The translations under genes and the position numbers were made by a program. This document shows, piece after piece, positions 25,625 to 34,125 of a DNA stretch of 64,000 nucleotides (positions are counted from its first letter, which is position 1; each line of letters starts with the position of its first letter). The notes beneath the pieces were generated by a model. The model searched no databases. It was not told where the DNA came from and saw only the letters and a list, made by a program, of their open reading frames with translations. The stretch is taken from assembly GCA_020634015.1 (NCBI GenBank), contig JACKCN010000001.1:355001-419000 (forward strand), given 5' to 3'. This stretch comes from Candidatus Delongbacteria bacterium (lineage in GTDB: Bacteria > CAIWAD01).

Positions 25625-27025
25625 CTAGCGCAATTGTTTCCGGTATGCAGGAAAAAAAGACCCCAGATTCTCCTCGAAGCCTGGTCCTTCCAGTTCTGCG
25701 CGTCTGCGTGTCAAAAATTCAAAGCGTTCGTGATCTATGACCATCCTGAAGCTGTGAAAATCAGCTTTGAGTGATGAAAATCCTGATTTGAAGCGAAACA
25801 ATGGATCGGTATTGCTTCCGCCGAGCCCGCCACCGAGGTGCAGAAACCGTAGCCCTTTGTCACATCCCCAATGTCGCAGCTCATGAAACATCAACTTTGA
25901 AGGACCCAATTGCAGAAACTCATCACGGGTCCCGCTGAGATGATACTGCAACAGGCCAGACTGACGCATGAACAAAGCGGCGGCAGCCAGCTTGTTCTGA
26001 GGTGACAGCACACACGCGAGATGCAGCCTCTCCCCCAGTGCCTCACGAAGCCCATCGAAGTACTCAATGTCGAAATGGTAATACGAAGTGGCGCCAACTC
26101 TTGCCATTGTGTCAAGATAGATCTGCTGGAATTCCGGATAGTACTCCCAGCAGTCAAGTTCACAATGGAAGCCTTCTCGAAGAAGCTGACGAATCTGGCC
26201 TCTGTGTCTCTGGCGTGTTTCTCGCCAGCCGTCTTCCTCGCTCAGTTGCAGGTCCATGTAAACTGTTTGGCCGTGTGTGAACAGCTCACCGACTGAACGC
26301 AATTGATCCAGTGGGATCGAGTACAAAGGATGCAATCGCAGAAAAGCACTGACGATACCCGCCTCCGCAGCAGTTTTTCTGAACCCTTCGAACAATGACA
26401 CCAAACTGTCTTGCGAATCGGGCAAGGAAACAAGTGGGCAAGGATATCCGTAGGGCGATGCAAGATCCCAGAGAGGTTCATCGGGACTCAGCTCCCCTGG
26501 TATGGGTCGCCTCAACAATGGAATGAGTACTCGCGTTCTACCTTGGTTTCCGATGTAATACAATGGCTCAGCATTCTCCTGATCCGCACACAGTTGCAGG
26601 TACTCAGGCAAGTGATAGACGTCATGCGACAAGTCTGACAACGCCGTTGCCACTTCTGGGGCATTGCACGAGTAGAAACCGCTTTCAGGCGAGATGTATT
26701 GACTCGTATCCCCAACCATTTCAGTCTCTTCGGAGAGCAGTACACGCACTCCGGCTGCTTCAAGCCGAGAACGCCAGTATGCAATGGTTTCGGGATGACA
26801 AAGTCCAATGGCCACACTGGTTCCACGAGGAAGACCTTCAGGAGTCCAATGCCTATGGACAGGTAAACCTTGTAGTCGAACAGGTGTAGGCAGGCGTTCC
26901 AGGTGCAAATATCCGGAGACATCCTCACGACCAGACTGCAATCTGGAATTGAGACTTCGGGCCAGAGACTGGGCAAAACGCCCGGTTCCAAGAATCAGCG
27001 TCTGTCCCAAAAGTCTAGCTCCCAT
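25625..27025 (-). CDS. Rossmann (PglD-N-like) domain fused to a GNAT/FemAB-like acyltransferase
   Basis: The 466-residue product begins MGARLLGQTLILGTGRFAQSLARSL, a glycine-rich Rossmann start, and continues to SVAIGLCHPETIAYWRSRLEAAG. This order resembles the UDP-sugar-binding N-domain of PglD. Instead of the usual hexapeptide beta-helix, the rest is a FemAB-like GNAT protein (QRHRGQIRQLLREGF; LAAAALFMRQSGLLQYHLSGT; LRFLHLGGGLGGSNTDPLFRFKSGF). It lies between the PglE-like and PglC-like genes, where a PglD acetyltransferase is expected. The ATG at 27025 starts exactly at the Rossmann fold and overlaps the upstream gene by 11 bases; an ATG at 27088 is also in frame. Its base composition is lower in GC (about 52-55% in sampled lines, against ~65% nearby), suggesting transfer. 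The acetylation role is inference. Confidence 0.82.
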   Translation of the reverse strand: MGARLLGQTLILGTGRFAQSLARSLNSRLQSGREDVSGYLHLERLPTPVRLQGLPVHRHWTPEGLPRGTSVAIGLCHPETIAYWRSRLEAAGVRVLLSEETEMVGDTSQYISPESGFYSCNAPEVATALSDLSHDVYHLPEYLQLCADQENAEPLYYIGNQGRTRVLIPLLRRPIPGELSPDEPLWDLASPYGYPCPLVSLPDSQDSLVSLFEGFRKTAAEAGIVSAFLRLHPLYSIPLDQLRSVGELFTHGQTVYMDLQLSEEDGWRETRQRHRGQIRQLLREGFHCELDCWEYYPEFQQIYLDTMARVGATSYYHFDIEYFDGLREALGERLHLACVLSPQNKLAAAALFMRQSGLLQYHLSGTRDEFLQLGPSKLMFHELRHWGCDKGLRFLHLGGGLGGSNTDPLFRFKSGFSSLKADFHSFRMVIDHERFEFLTRRRAELEGPGFEENLGSFFPAYRKQLR

Positions 27026-27644
27026 TCGGGCGTTGAGTCTCGCCCATGAACTCTGAAGAAGTAACCTCGCCTGGTTGCGTGATTCCATCTCGTCGCACAA
27101 GCTTCCAAACCGTCAAAACAAGGATTCGGAGATCCAGAAGCAGTGATACATTATCGATGTACCAGACGTCCAGGGCAAACTTTGAAGGCCAGTCGATGGC
27201 ATTGCGACCATTGACCTGCGCCCATCCAGTCACTCCTGGCAACCGCTCATGACGTCGACTCTGCTCTCGAGAGTATCGCGGCAGGTAGCGCATCAGCAGA
27301 GGGCGCGGCCCCACAAGGCTCATCTCCCCGCGGATCACATTCAGCAGCTCGGGCAGTTCATCCAGACTTGTGCTGCGCAGCCAGATTCCGAACGGTGTCA
27401 GCCGATCCTCGTCGGGCAGCAGGTCACCCGAGGCGTCCCGCGCGTCGGTCATGGTGCGGAACTTGAGCATTTCGAAGGGCTTGCCGTCCTTGCCGGGACG
27501 TACTTGGCGAAACAACACGGGCGACCCCAGAAATATCCGGACACACAGCGCGATCACCAGGCAGATCGGCAGGATGAGCAGCATCGCCGGCAGGGTAAGT
27601 GCCAGATCCACGAGGCGCTTGCCAGCTTTTGCATAGAATGTCAC
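27015..27644 (-). CDS. PglC-type phosphoglycosyl transferase (undecaprenyl-phosphate sugar-1-phosphate transferase)
   Basis: The 209-residue protein is a small monotopic phosphoglycosyl transferase. It has one N-terminal hydrophobic re-entrant helix (LALTLPAMLLILPICLVIALCV) and FRQVRPGKDGKPFEMLKFRTM. The catalytic Asp-Glu pair is in STSLDELPELLNV, followed by MSLVGPRPLL, PGVTGWAQVNGRN and FALDVWYIDN. It starts glycan assembly by moving a sugar-1-phosphate from a UDP-sugar to undecaprenyl phosphate. The size, without the extra helices of WcaJ or WbaP, and the neighbouring PglE-like gene favour a diNAc-bacillosamine donor. It overlaps the GT4 gene upstream by four bases (ATGA). Confidence 0.93.
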   Translation of the reverse strand: MTFYAKAGKRLVDLALTLPAMLLILPICLVIALCVRIFLGSPVLFRQVRPGKDGKPFEMLKFRTMTDARDASGDLLPDEDRLTPFGIWLRSTSLDELPELLNVIRGEMSLVGPRPLLMRYLPRYSREQSRRHERLPGVTGWAQVNGRNAIDWPSKFALDVWYIDNVSLLLDLRILVLTVWKLVRRDGITQPGEVTSSEFMGETQRPNGS

Positions 27645-28861
27645 GCTTCAAGCACCTCACTGAGCAACCGTTCGAACCGGGCCCCAAGGATCGATTTCTC
27701 GTGTTGGGATTCGATGAAGGCTCGCCCCCGCTGGCCCATTTCCTGTCGTTCCTCGGGGGACAGCTGCATCAGGTGCTTGAGTGCATCGGCGATCTCCACG
27801 GCGGACTCGGGGGCGGTGGAAATGCCGGCTGAGGCCTCGTCCACGGGATTGTTGTACGACCGGACCCCGAAGACCGTTGGTCGGCCCAGGGCCAGGTAAT
27901 CGTAGATCTTGTTCAGACTGATTCCGTAACGGTAGAGCGGGGAGTCCTTGAGCGTGGCCACGTAGGCGTCCGCCTGCTGAAGGACGGCGTACACCTGCTC
28001 CTTGGGCACGGGATCACGGAACTCCACCATGCCGAGGCCTTCGCTGCGCGCCCGCTCCACAAGGGCCGGCTTGGCGGTCCCCTGCCCCATGAAGACCAGC
28101 CGGATCTTCTCGCCGTAACCCTGACTCTGCAGGATCGCCGCGGCGTCAAGAATGCTGTCCAGACCGTTGGCCAGTCCGTGGGCACCCGCGTACATCACGG
28201 TGAATCGCTCATTCACGGGCGGTGGAGACACAGGAGGCAGCAGCGAGAGATCCACGCCATTGGGCAGCCAGTGCACCTTGGATCGGGGCGCGCCCTTGGT
28301 CTCAAGATGCTGCCAGGCGCCGGGCAGCAGGCTGATGATCCGGACCGAATTGCGGTAGACGCGCCGTTCCAGGATGCCCAGCCAAAGAATGAAAGGGTGC
28401 CAGGGAGAAATCCCGCCCAGCTCCAGCAGGGTTTCGGGCCAGAGGTCACGCACTTCCAGCACGAAGGGCACCTTCAGCCGACGGGCAAGTATGCGACCGG
28501 CGTCGGCGGCAAAAAGGTGCGGTGTGGAGGCCAGCACCAGATCGGGCTGGAATCCTGTGGGCAGGCCCACGCCGCGGCGCACGCGCGAGGCGAAGGACAG
28601 CATGTTGCGCACCCGTGCCCCGGTGTTGCCCGCATAGGGCGTGGTGCGCAACCAGAGGAAGGGCACACCCTGCTCTTCCTGGAGCAGGAACTCCTGATCA
28701 TCCTTGAGGCGCCGTTCGGTCTTGCTGACATGATCGAAACTGGATGCACAGAGCAGTACCTCATGCCCACGGGCAATCAACTCCTGGCAGAGACTGTAAT
28801 GACGAGTTCCCCCACCCCAAGCTGCCGGAATAGCATATGCATTGATCAGCAGAATCTTCAT
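27641..28861 (-). CDS. GT4-family glycosyltransferase, WbuB-like
   Basis: The 406-residue GT-B protein begins MKILLINAYAIPAAWGGGTRHYSLCQELIARGHEV, with the acceptor domain typical of WbuB/PglA-like GT4 enzymes. The donor domain includes FTVMYAGAHGLANGLDSILDAA, MVEFRDPVPKEQVYAVLQQADAYVA and SLNKIYDYLALGRPTVFG. Coupled by a four-base overlap to the PglC-like gene, it probably adds the second sugar to the lipid-linked priming sugar. It is the first gene of the long minus-strand series and faces a 640-base divergent spacer. Confidence 0.93.
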   Translation of the reverse strand: MKILLINAYAIPAAWGGGTRHYSLCQELIARGHEVLLCASSFDHVSKTERRLKDDQEFLLQEEQGVPFLWLRTTPYAGNTGARVRNMLSFASRVRRGVGLPTGFQPDLVLASTPHLFAADAGRILARRLKVPFVLEVRDLWPETLLELGGISPWHPFILWLGILERRVYRNSVRIISLLPGAWQHLETKGAPRSKVHWLPNGVDLSLLPPVSPPPVNERFTVMYAGAHGLANGLDSILDAAAILQSQGYGEKIRLVFMGQGTAKPALVERARSEGLGMVEFRDPVPKEQVYAVLQQADAYVATLKDSPLYRYGISLNKIYDYLALGRPTVFGVRSYNNPVDEASAGISTAPESAVEIADALKHLMQLSPEERQEMGQRGRAFIESQHEKSILGARFERLLSEVLEA

Positions 28862-29506
28862 CGCGCGTGCCGCATCCCGTCCTGTTGCAGTCCCGTGTTC
28901 CCATTCACTGTGCGAATCGGCCTGGTCACCCAGTTCTTTTCGGCAGGTTGACCCATCAACTGGAGAGTAGCTCCAATGTGATCAAAGTGTTGCAGCCTAC
29001 AGATCCTGCCAGTTCCTGCACGATGTCCGGTGGTTTGCTTTCGTCGTGCACACGCACCCCCTGCCGGGATGCGTCCCGGTCAGCAGTGTCTTCCTGCTGG
29101 GTGGGGGGAAAAGTGGTTCCATCCGTTCTGGAGTGCCGTGGCGTTTCCTTGCGTTCCATCGACAATCGGGAGACCGCCGGACCCCATGCGTGAAAGTCCA
29201 CAGCGGGGGCCGGCTGACCAGAAAATTCAGATCGGAAAGGAGCTGGTGCAAAGCTGGCCCAAAGGTGCGCGCGGCAGGCGTTGTTCTCGATTCCCACAGA
29301 CTCCCAGGGCAAGCGCCCAATGTTTACATTGGGCGGGTCTTTTGCAAACGGTGCTGGCTCGAATCCACCAGATTTCACCGTCTCGCGGCCTTCGCACACT
29401 GCAGCCCGACGCCTTGCCTGCCGATTCAGACCGGCAGCCCGAACCTCGCGCGGAATCGCCGCACGACGGTTGCCGCCCGGTTTCGAAATTTCCTGGAGGA
29501 ACTCCC
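28862..29506. promoter_or_regulatory. divergent intergenic region with palindrome and leader hairpin
   Basis: About 645 bases separate the minus-strand glycan series from the plus-strand sugar-nucleotide genes. Several frames are open across it, but none has protein-like composition or a ribosome site. The visible structures are a perfect 22-base palindrome (29314-29335, listed separately) and an inverted repeat ACGGTG/CACCGT at 29348-29353 and 29376-29381 enclosing CTGG/CCAG, which would fold in the leader of the epimerase gene. No confident -35/-10 pair was found. Confidence 0.45.
29314..29335 (+). terminator. perfect palindrome, terminator- or attenuator-like
   Basis: CGCCCAATGT and ACATTGGGCG are perfect ten-base arms around TT, followed on the plus strand by GGTCTTTTG. 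This resembles a rho-independent terminator located about 170 bases upstream of the UDP-uronate epimerase gene. Because no gene ends just before it, it may terminate a short leader or small RNA, or the palindrome may be a protein-binding site. Confidence 0.45.
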
Positions 29507-30478
29507 TTGGCACGGATACTGGTCACCGGCGCAGCCGGGTTCATTGGCTACCACCTGAGCGAAAGCCTGCTGGCCGACGGTCATGAGGTCTGCGGCATCG
29601 ACATCGTGAACGACTACTACGACCCTCAGCTCAAGTGGGACCGGGTGGCGCGCCTGAAGGAATCGACCGCGTTCCACTTCGAGAAGGCGGACCTCTACAA
29701 CAAGGGCCACCTCGAAAAGATCTTCAACAGCTTCGAGCCGCAGAAGGTGGTCAATCTGGCCGCCCAGGCCGGCGTGCGCTACAGCGTGACCCACCCCCAG
29801 GTCTACATGGACTCGAATCTGGTGGGTTTCCTCAACATTCTTGAACTGTGCCGCCACAACCACATCGAAGGGCTGATCTACGCCTCCAGTTCCTCGGTGT
29901 ACGGATCCAACAGCAAGATTCCTTTCAGCGTGACCGACCGGGTGGACAATCCGATCAGTCTCTACGCGGCCAGCAAGCGGGCCAACGAACTGATGGCCCA
30001 CTGCTACTCCCACCTCTATGGCCTGAACACCACCGGACTCCGCTTCTTCACGGTCTACGGCCCCTGGGGACGACCGGACATGGCGCTGTTCATCTTCACC
30101 CGCAAGATCCTGGCCGGGGAACCGATTCCGGTTTTCAACAACGGCGACATGAAGCGTGACTTCACCTTCGTCAGCGACATCGTCCAGGGCATCCGGGCGG
30201 CCATCGACGCCAACCACGAATGCGAGCTCTTCAATCTGGGCAATCACCGCAGCGAGCGGTTGATGGATTTCGTGCACCTGATCGAGGACTATCTGGGCCG
30301 CAAGGCGGAAATCGACTTCCAGCCGATGCAGCCCGGCGACGTGCCCGAGAGTTTCGCCGACATCGATCACTCCACGGAGAAACTGGGCTACAGGCCCACC
30401 ACCAACATCGACGTGGGCATCAAGCGCTTCCTGGACTGGTACACCAGTTACTACACAGGCACGCGCACACCGGTCTGA
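29507..30478 (+). CDS. NAD-dependent UDP-glucuronate 4-epimerase-like protein
   Basis: The 323-residue product is an extended short-chain dehydrogenase/epimerase: ARILVTGAAGFIGYHLSESL at the N-terminus, D-NDYYD in the position typical of UDP-glucuronate epimerases, NLAAQAGVRYSV, the catalytic YAASK, and LRFFTVYGPWGRPDMALF. It should interconvert UDP-GlcA and UDP-GalA or a related UDP-sugar. No ATG fits the N-terminus. A TTG at 29507 preceded by GGAGGAA at seven bases is the best start and gives the normal family N-terminus directly. It lies 25 bases before rmlA. Confidence 0.9.
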   Translation: MARILVTGAAGFIGYHLSESLLADGHEVCGIDIVNDYYDPQLKWDRVARLKESTAFHFEKADLYNKGHLEKIFNSFEPQKVVNLAAQAGVRYSVTHPQVYMDSNLVGFLNILELCRHNHIEGLIYASSSSVYGSNSKIPFSVTDRVDNPISLYAASKRANELMAHCYSHLYGLNTTGLRFFTVYGPWGRPDMALFIFTRKILAGEPIPVFNNGDMKRDFTFVSDIVQGIRAAIDANHECELFNLGNHRSERLMDFVHLIEDYLGRKAEIDFQPMQPGDVPESFADIDHSTEKLGYRPTTNIDVGIKRFLDWYTSYYTGTRTPV

Positions 30479-30503
30479 GCGGGCCGATCCAGGGAGGACG
30501 ACC

Positions 30504-31382
30504 ATGAAGGGTATCATTCTGGCCGGCGGGGCCGGATCACGCCTGTACCCGATCAGCAGGGCCTACAGCAAGCAGCTGATGTATGTGTACGACAAGCCGA
30601 TGATCTACTACCCGCTCTCCAGCCTGATGCTGGGCGGCCTGCGCGAAATCTTGATCATCACCACCCCCGGGGACCAACCGGCTTTCCAGCAACTGCTGGG
30701 CAACGGTGAACAGATCGGACTGACACTGAGCTGGGCCACCCAGGAGAAACCGGCGGGCATCGCCCAGGCCTTCACGATCGGGGCCGAATTCATTGGCGAT
30801 GATCCAGTCTGTCTGATTCTGGGCGACAACCTGTTCTACGGCCATTTCAACTTCTTCCGCGAGGCGGTTGCCGGCTTCCGGGACGGCGCACTGATCTTCG
30901 GATACCGGGTGAAAGACCCCGAGCGCTACGGCGTGGTGGAGTACGACACGCACGACCATGTGGTCAGCATTGAGGAAAAGCCGGCACGCCCTCGATCCAA
31001 TTACGCAGTGCCCGGGCTGTACCTTTACGACAACAGTGTGATCGAGCGGACGCGCGCCCTGCAACCCTCGCCACGCGGCGAGCTGGAAATCACGGATCTC
31101 AATCGCAGCTATCTGACCGAGGGCCGATTGCGCGTGCACCGTCTGGGGCGAGGTATCGCCTGGCTGGACACGGGCACGGTGGAAAGCCTGCTGGACGCCA
31201 ACAATTTCATCGGCTCGATCGAGAGCCGCCAGGGGCTGAAGATCGGCTGCATCGAGGAAGTGGCACGCCGGATGGGGTTCCTTGATCACGGGGCCTTCCG
31301 GGCTCTGTTGCAGGACCTGCCTGTGTCGCCCTATCGCAGTTACCTGGAGGCGGTGGCATCGGAGCTGCCCGATTCCATCTGA
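30504..31382 (+). CDS. rmlA: glucose-1-phosphate thymidylyltransferase
   Basis: The 292-residue protein begins MKGIILAGGAGSRLYPISRAYSKQL, the nucleotidyltransferase signature, and continues YDKPMIYYPLSSLMLGG and ICLILGDNLFYGH-like LILGDNLFYG. EKPARPRSNYAVPGLYLYD and WLDTGTVESLLDANNF are typical of RmlA. It makes dTDP-glucose, the precursor of dTDP-rhamnose and related sugars. No rmlB, rmlC or rmlD homologue is in the window, so the rest of the pathway must lie elsewhere. A GGAGG lies just upstream of the ATG. Confidence 0.95.
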   Translation: MKGIILAGGAGSRLYPISRAYSKQLMYVYDKPMIYYPLSSLMLGGLREILIITTPGDQPAFQQLLGNGEQIGLTLSWATQEKPAGIAQAFTIGAEFIGDDPVCLILGDNLFYGHFNFFREAVAGFRDGALIFGYRVKDPERYGVVEYDTHDHVVSIEEKPARPRSNYAVPGLYLYDNSVIERTRALQPSPRGELEITDLNRSYLTEGRLRVHRLGRGIAWLDTGTVESLLDANNFIGSIESRQGLKIGCIEEVARRMGFLDHGAFRALLQDLPVSPYRSYLEAVASELPDSI

Positions 31383-31442
31383 CACGCGCTCCAGCTTCCG
31401 CTGGATCACGGATGCACAAGAAACCTTGCTCTGGGAGATTGA

Positions 31443-32543
31443 ATGAAGATCATTGGCGTGGTCGGTGCCCGACCCAACTTCATGAAGATCGCGCCCATCA
31501 TGCGCGCCTTCGAGAACACGGCCATCGAGTTCGTGCTGGTCCACACGGGACAGCATTATGACCACCGCATGTCCCAGAGTTTCTTCGAGGAGCTGGGCAT
31601 TCCGGCACCCCGGATCAACCTGGAAGTGGGCAGCGGCAGCCATGCGGTGCAGACTGCCGAAGTGATGAAGCGCTTCGAACTGGTCTGTCTGGAGCAGAAG
31701 CCGGACTGGGTGCTGGTGGTGGGCGACGTGAACAGCACGGCCGCGTGTTCCATGGTCGCCGCCAAACTTGGCATTCTCATCGCCCACGTGGAAGCGGGCC
31801 TGCGCAGCCGCGACCGCAGCATGCCCGAGGAGATCAACCGCCTGGTCACCGACGTACTCAGCGACCTGCTGCTGACCACCTGCGAAGAGGCCGATCGCAA
31901 CCTGCTGGCCGAGGGCATTCCGGCCGAGAAGATCCGCTTCGTGGGCAACACGATGATCGATACCCTGGCCCGGATGATTCCCATGGCACGGGAGCTGGAC
32001 CTGCCAGGCCGTCTGGGTGTGACTCCCGGCGAGTACGCCGTGCTGACCCTGCACCGTCCCAGCAACGTGGACGTGAAGGAGACCCTCGAAAACCTGCTGG
32101 GGACCCTGGAAGAAGTGCAGAACCGCCTGCCGATCGTGTTCCCGATTCACCCGCGCACCCGCAAGAACATCGACGACCTGGGTCTGCTGACCCGGCTCAA
32201 GGAGCTGGAAGGCATCCGGCTCTGCGACCCGCTGAGCTACATGGAATTCCTCAACCTGTACAGCCAGTCCCGGTTGGTGCTGACCGACTCAGGGGGCATC
32301 CAGGAAGAAACCAGCTGGCTCAGGATTCCCTGTGTGACGCTGCGCGAGAATACCGAACGCTATGTGACCGTTGAGCTTGGCAGCAATTATCTGGTAGGGA
32401 CCGACCGCGACACGATCCTGGCGGCGGTCAATGATATCCTGGATGGACGTGGCAAGAAGGGCGAAGGCATCCCGTTGTGGGATGGCGCCACCGCGGAGCG
32501 TATCCGGGACATCTTCGTCGAACTGGCCGTGAAACAGGCCTGA
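31443..32543 (+). CDS. wecB: non-hydrolysing UDP-HexNAc 2-epimerase (WecB/WbpI family)
   Basis: The 366-residue GT-B-like epimerase opens MKIIGVVGARPNFMKIAPIMRAF. It carries VHTGQHYD, HVEAGLRSRDRSMPEEINR, LTLHRPSNVD and DSGGIQEETSWL with the UDP-binding residues. WecB converts UDP-GlcNAc to UDP-ManNAc, whereas the closely related WbpI epimerises UDP-GlcNAc(3NAc)A to UDP-ManNAc(3NAc)A. Because WbpA-, WbpB/D- and WbpE-like enzymes are all encoded in this window, a WbpI role is at least as likely as WecB. The start is the ATG at 31443, after GGGAG. Confidence 0.94.
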   Translation: MKIIGVVGARPNFMKIAPIMRAFENTAIEFVLVHTGQHYDHRMSQSFFEELGIPAPRINLEVGSGSHAVQTAEVMKRFELVCLEQKPDWVLVVGDVNSTAACSMVAAKLGILIAHVEAGLRSRDRSMPEEINRLVTDVLSDLLLTTCEEADRNLLAEGIPAEKIRFVGNTMIDTLARMIPMARELDLPGRLGVTPGEYAVLTLHRPSNVDVKETLENLLGTLEEVQNRLPIVFPIHPRTRKNIDDLGLLTRLKELEGIRLCDPLSYMEFLNLYSQSRLVLTDSGGIQEETSWLRIPCVTLRENTERYVTVELGSNYLVGTDRDTILAAVNDILDGRGKKGEGIPLWDGATAERIRDIFVELAVKQA

Positions 32544-32607
32544 GCGGCACGGGGTCCGCCCCGTATTCCACTCAACCTCACTCAGGGCGAGCTGAAACCG
32601 GAACTCC

Positions 32608-33306
32608 ATGATCTTCTTCCTGCGAACCCTGTTCGAACGGGTCCTGCGCATCGTCATGCACCTGCTGCTGGATGTGTTCCTGATCGGGTACAACCGGGTG
32701 ACTTACCACTACCGGCAACGCCTGCTGGAGAACCAGCCCTGCATCATCGTGGCCAATCACAGCAGCCACTACGATGCGGGAGTACTGCTCTCGGCCTTTC
32801 CCTACTTCACGATGCACCGGGTGCATCCCGTGGCCGCACGCGATTACTTCTTCTCGAACCGGCTGCAGGCGGCCTTTTTCACCGTGTTCATGAATGTGCT
32901 GCCCATCGAACGCAGTGCGCGGATGAAGGACGCCTTCGTGGAAACCGAGGAAGCGCTGTCCCGCGGGCACAGCATCATCATTTTCCCGGAGGGCACACGC
33001 AGCCCCAGTGGGCAGGTCGAGGATTTCAAGGTGGGAGTGGGGTATCTGGCCGCGCGCTGGAAACTGCCCGTGATTCCCGCCTACATCGACGGAGCGCACG
33101 CCGCCATGGGCAAGGGCCGCAATGTGCCGAAAGCACGCAAGATCAGCGTGGTCTTCGGCAAGCCCCTGTATTTCAAGGGTGACCCCGAGAACAAGGAACA
33201 CTGGGCTGAGTTCGCGGGGAGTCTGCGGGGCCAGATCCTCAACACGCGCAAGGCCTGGCAGCGGGCACGCGAGCAGCGCAACCAGAAGGCCGCCATCGAG
33301 GACTGA
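32608..33306 (+). CDS. 1-acylglycerol-3-phosphate acyltransferase-like (PlsC family)
   Basis: The 232-residue protein has the lysophospholipid acyltransferase motifs NHSSHYD (HX4D) near residue 50, LPIERS, and FPEGTRSPSGQVEDFKVG near residue 130, after an N-terminal hydrophobic stretch (VMHLLLDVFLIGY). It transfers an acyl chain from acyl-ACP or acyl-CoA to a lysolipid or similar hydroxyl at the inner membrane. Its position at the end of the sugar-nucleotide genes may mean that it acylates a glycan or lipid carrier, but a housekeeping role in phospholipid synthesis is equally possible. Confidence 0.9.
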   Translation: MIFFLRTLFERVLRIVMHLLLDVFLIGYNRVTYHYRQRLLENQPCIIVANHSSHYDAGVLLSAFPYFTMHRVHPVAARDYFFSNRLQAAFFTVFMNVLPIERSARMKDAFVETEEALSRGHSIIIFPEGTRSPSGQVEDFKVGVGYLAARWKLPVIPAYIDGAHAAMGKGRNVPKARKISVVFGKPLYFKGDPENKEHWAEFAGSLRGQILNTRKAWQRAREQRNQKAAIED

Positions 33307-33417
33307 CGCGCGTAAACGGTCCACAATGGGAACCTTCCGGGGAGCCGGGAGTTTCCCGGCGATCCGCGCCCCGATGCCCGCAGACCGGCGCACGTCTCAC
33401 CCTCAGCCCGGAGAACC

Positions 33418-33837
33418 ATGGGCACGACGAGCCTGATCACATTGGCACTGGTTCTGTTCATGAGACCACTCACACACAGCGAGGACATGACGGATATCGT
33501 GCGCACTCTGGACAATGCCACGGTCCAGGCCCAGGACGCCCACAATACCTATCTGGGCAGCATCAGCAGCGAGCACTCGGGCAACTCGATCTTCAACGAT
33601 TTCGGAGCACACGGCGGCCAGAACCAGCTGGATTCGGTCTGGAATCCGCTCTGGGTCTTCGGGAGCCCCTGGTCACCCTGGTCGTCGTCCAATGAATTCG
33701 CCAGCGCTCCCCCACGGATCATCAAGGACGGCGCGGTGATCGGGTACCTGACCACCAACCCCGACTTCCCCAACCGGATCAACCCGATCCAATTGAAAAC
33801 ACTCAAGCCGCTGTTCACCTTGCCCGAGGGCTGTTGA
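33418..33837 (+). CDS. small secreted protein with NP/YG-type short repeats
   Basis: The 139-residue product starts with a short hydrophobic segment (TSLITLALVLFM) and continues into a region with spaced motifs YLGSISSEHSGNSIFNDFG, WNPLWVFGSPWSP, and later VIGYLTTNPDFPNRINP. The pattern is like a widespread family of small uncharacterised secreted proteins made of YLG-L-NPYDPDS and NPYG-YGSPYSP repeats. No function is known to me. GGAGAACC precedes the ATG. It is followed by 1.2 kb without genes. Confidence 0.65.
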   Translation: MGTTSLITLALVLFMRPLTHSEDMTDIVRTLDNATVQAQDAHNTYLGSISSEHSGNSIFNDFGAHGGQNQLDSVWNPLWVFGSPWSPWSSSNEFASAPPRIIKDGAVIGYLTTNPDFPNRINPIQLKTLKPLFTLPEGC

Positions 33838-34125
33838 CACACGCCGACACGGCAGTGTTCTGGATCGGGCGACCCTGCACCATCCGCCGGACCGGTCGGC
33901 ACGCCCAATCTCCCGTGTTCCCTTCCTCCATGCCAAGCACCACTCCGCCGCAGCCCGGAAAAGCCCGCGAACCTTTCCTCCAGCACACGCGCTCGGGCGC
34001 GGTCCGGGGAGCGCACAACCGGGCCGGAACCGGTCTACACGAACCATCCCCTCCCGTATCCCCAGTTTGAGCCGCAACGGATTCTGGGGACATGAGGTTC
34101 AAGGCTTTTCCCGGCATCGTACAGG

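Noticed and set aside
25625..27100. frameshifted or degraded gene
   Set aside because: The lower GC looked suspicious, but the frame is continuous over 466 codons and both domains are intact.
29350..29381. tRNA-like T-arm (GGCTCGAATCC)
   Set aside because: No matching acceptor stem, D-arm or anticodon arm can be drawn upstream, and the first T of the loop is C.
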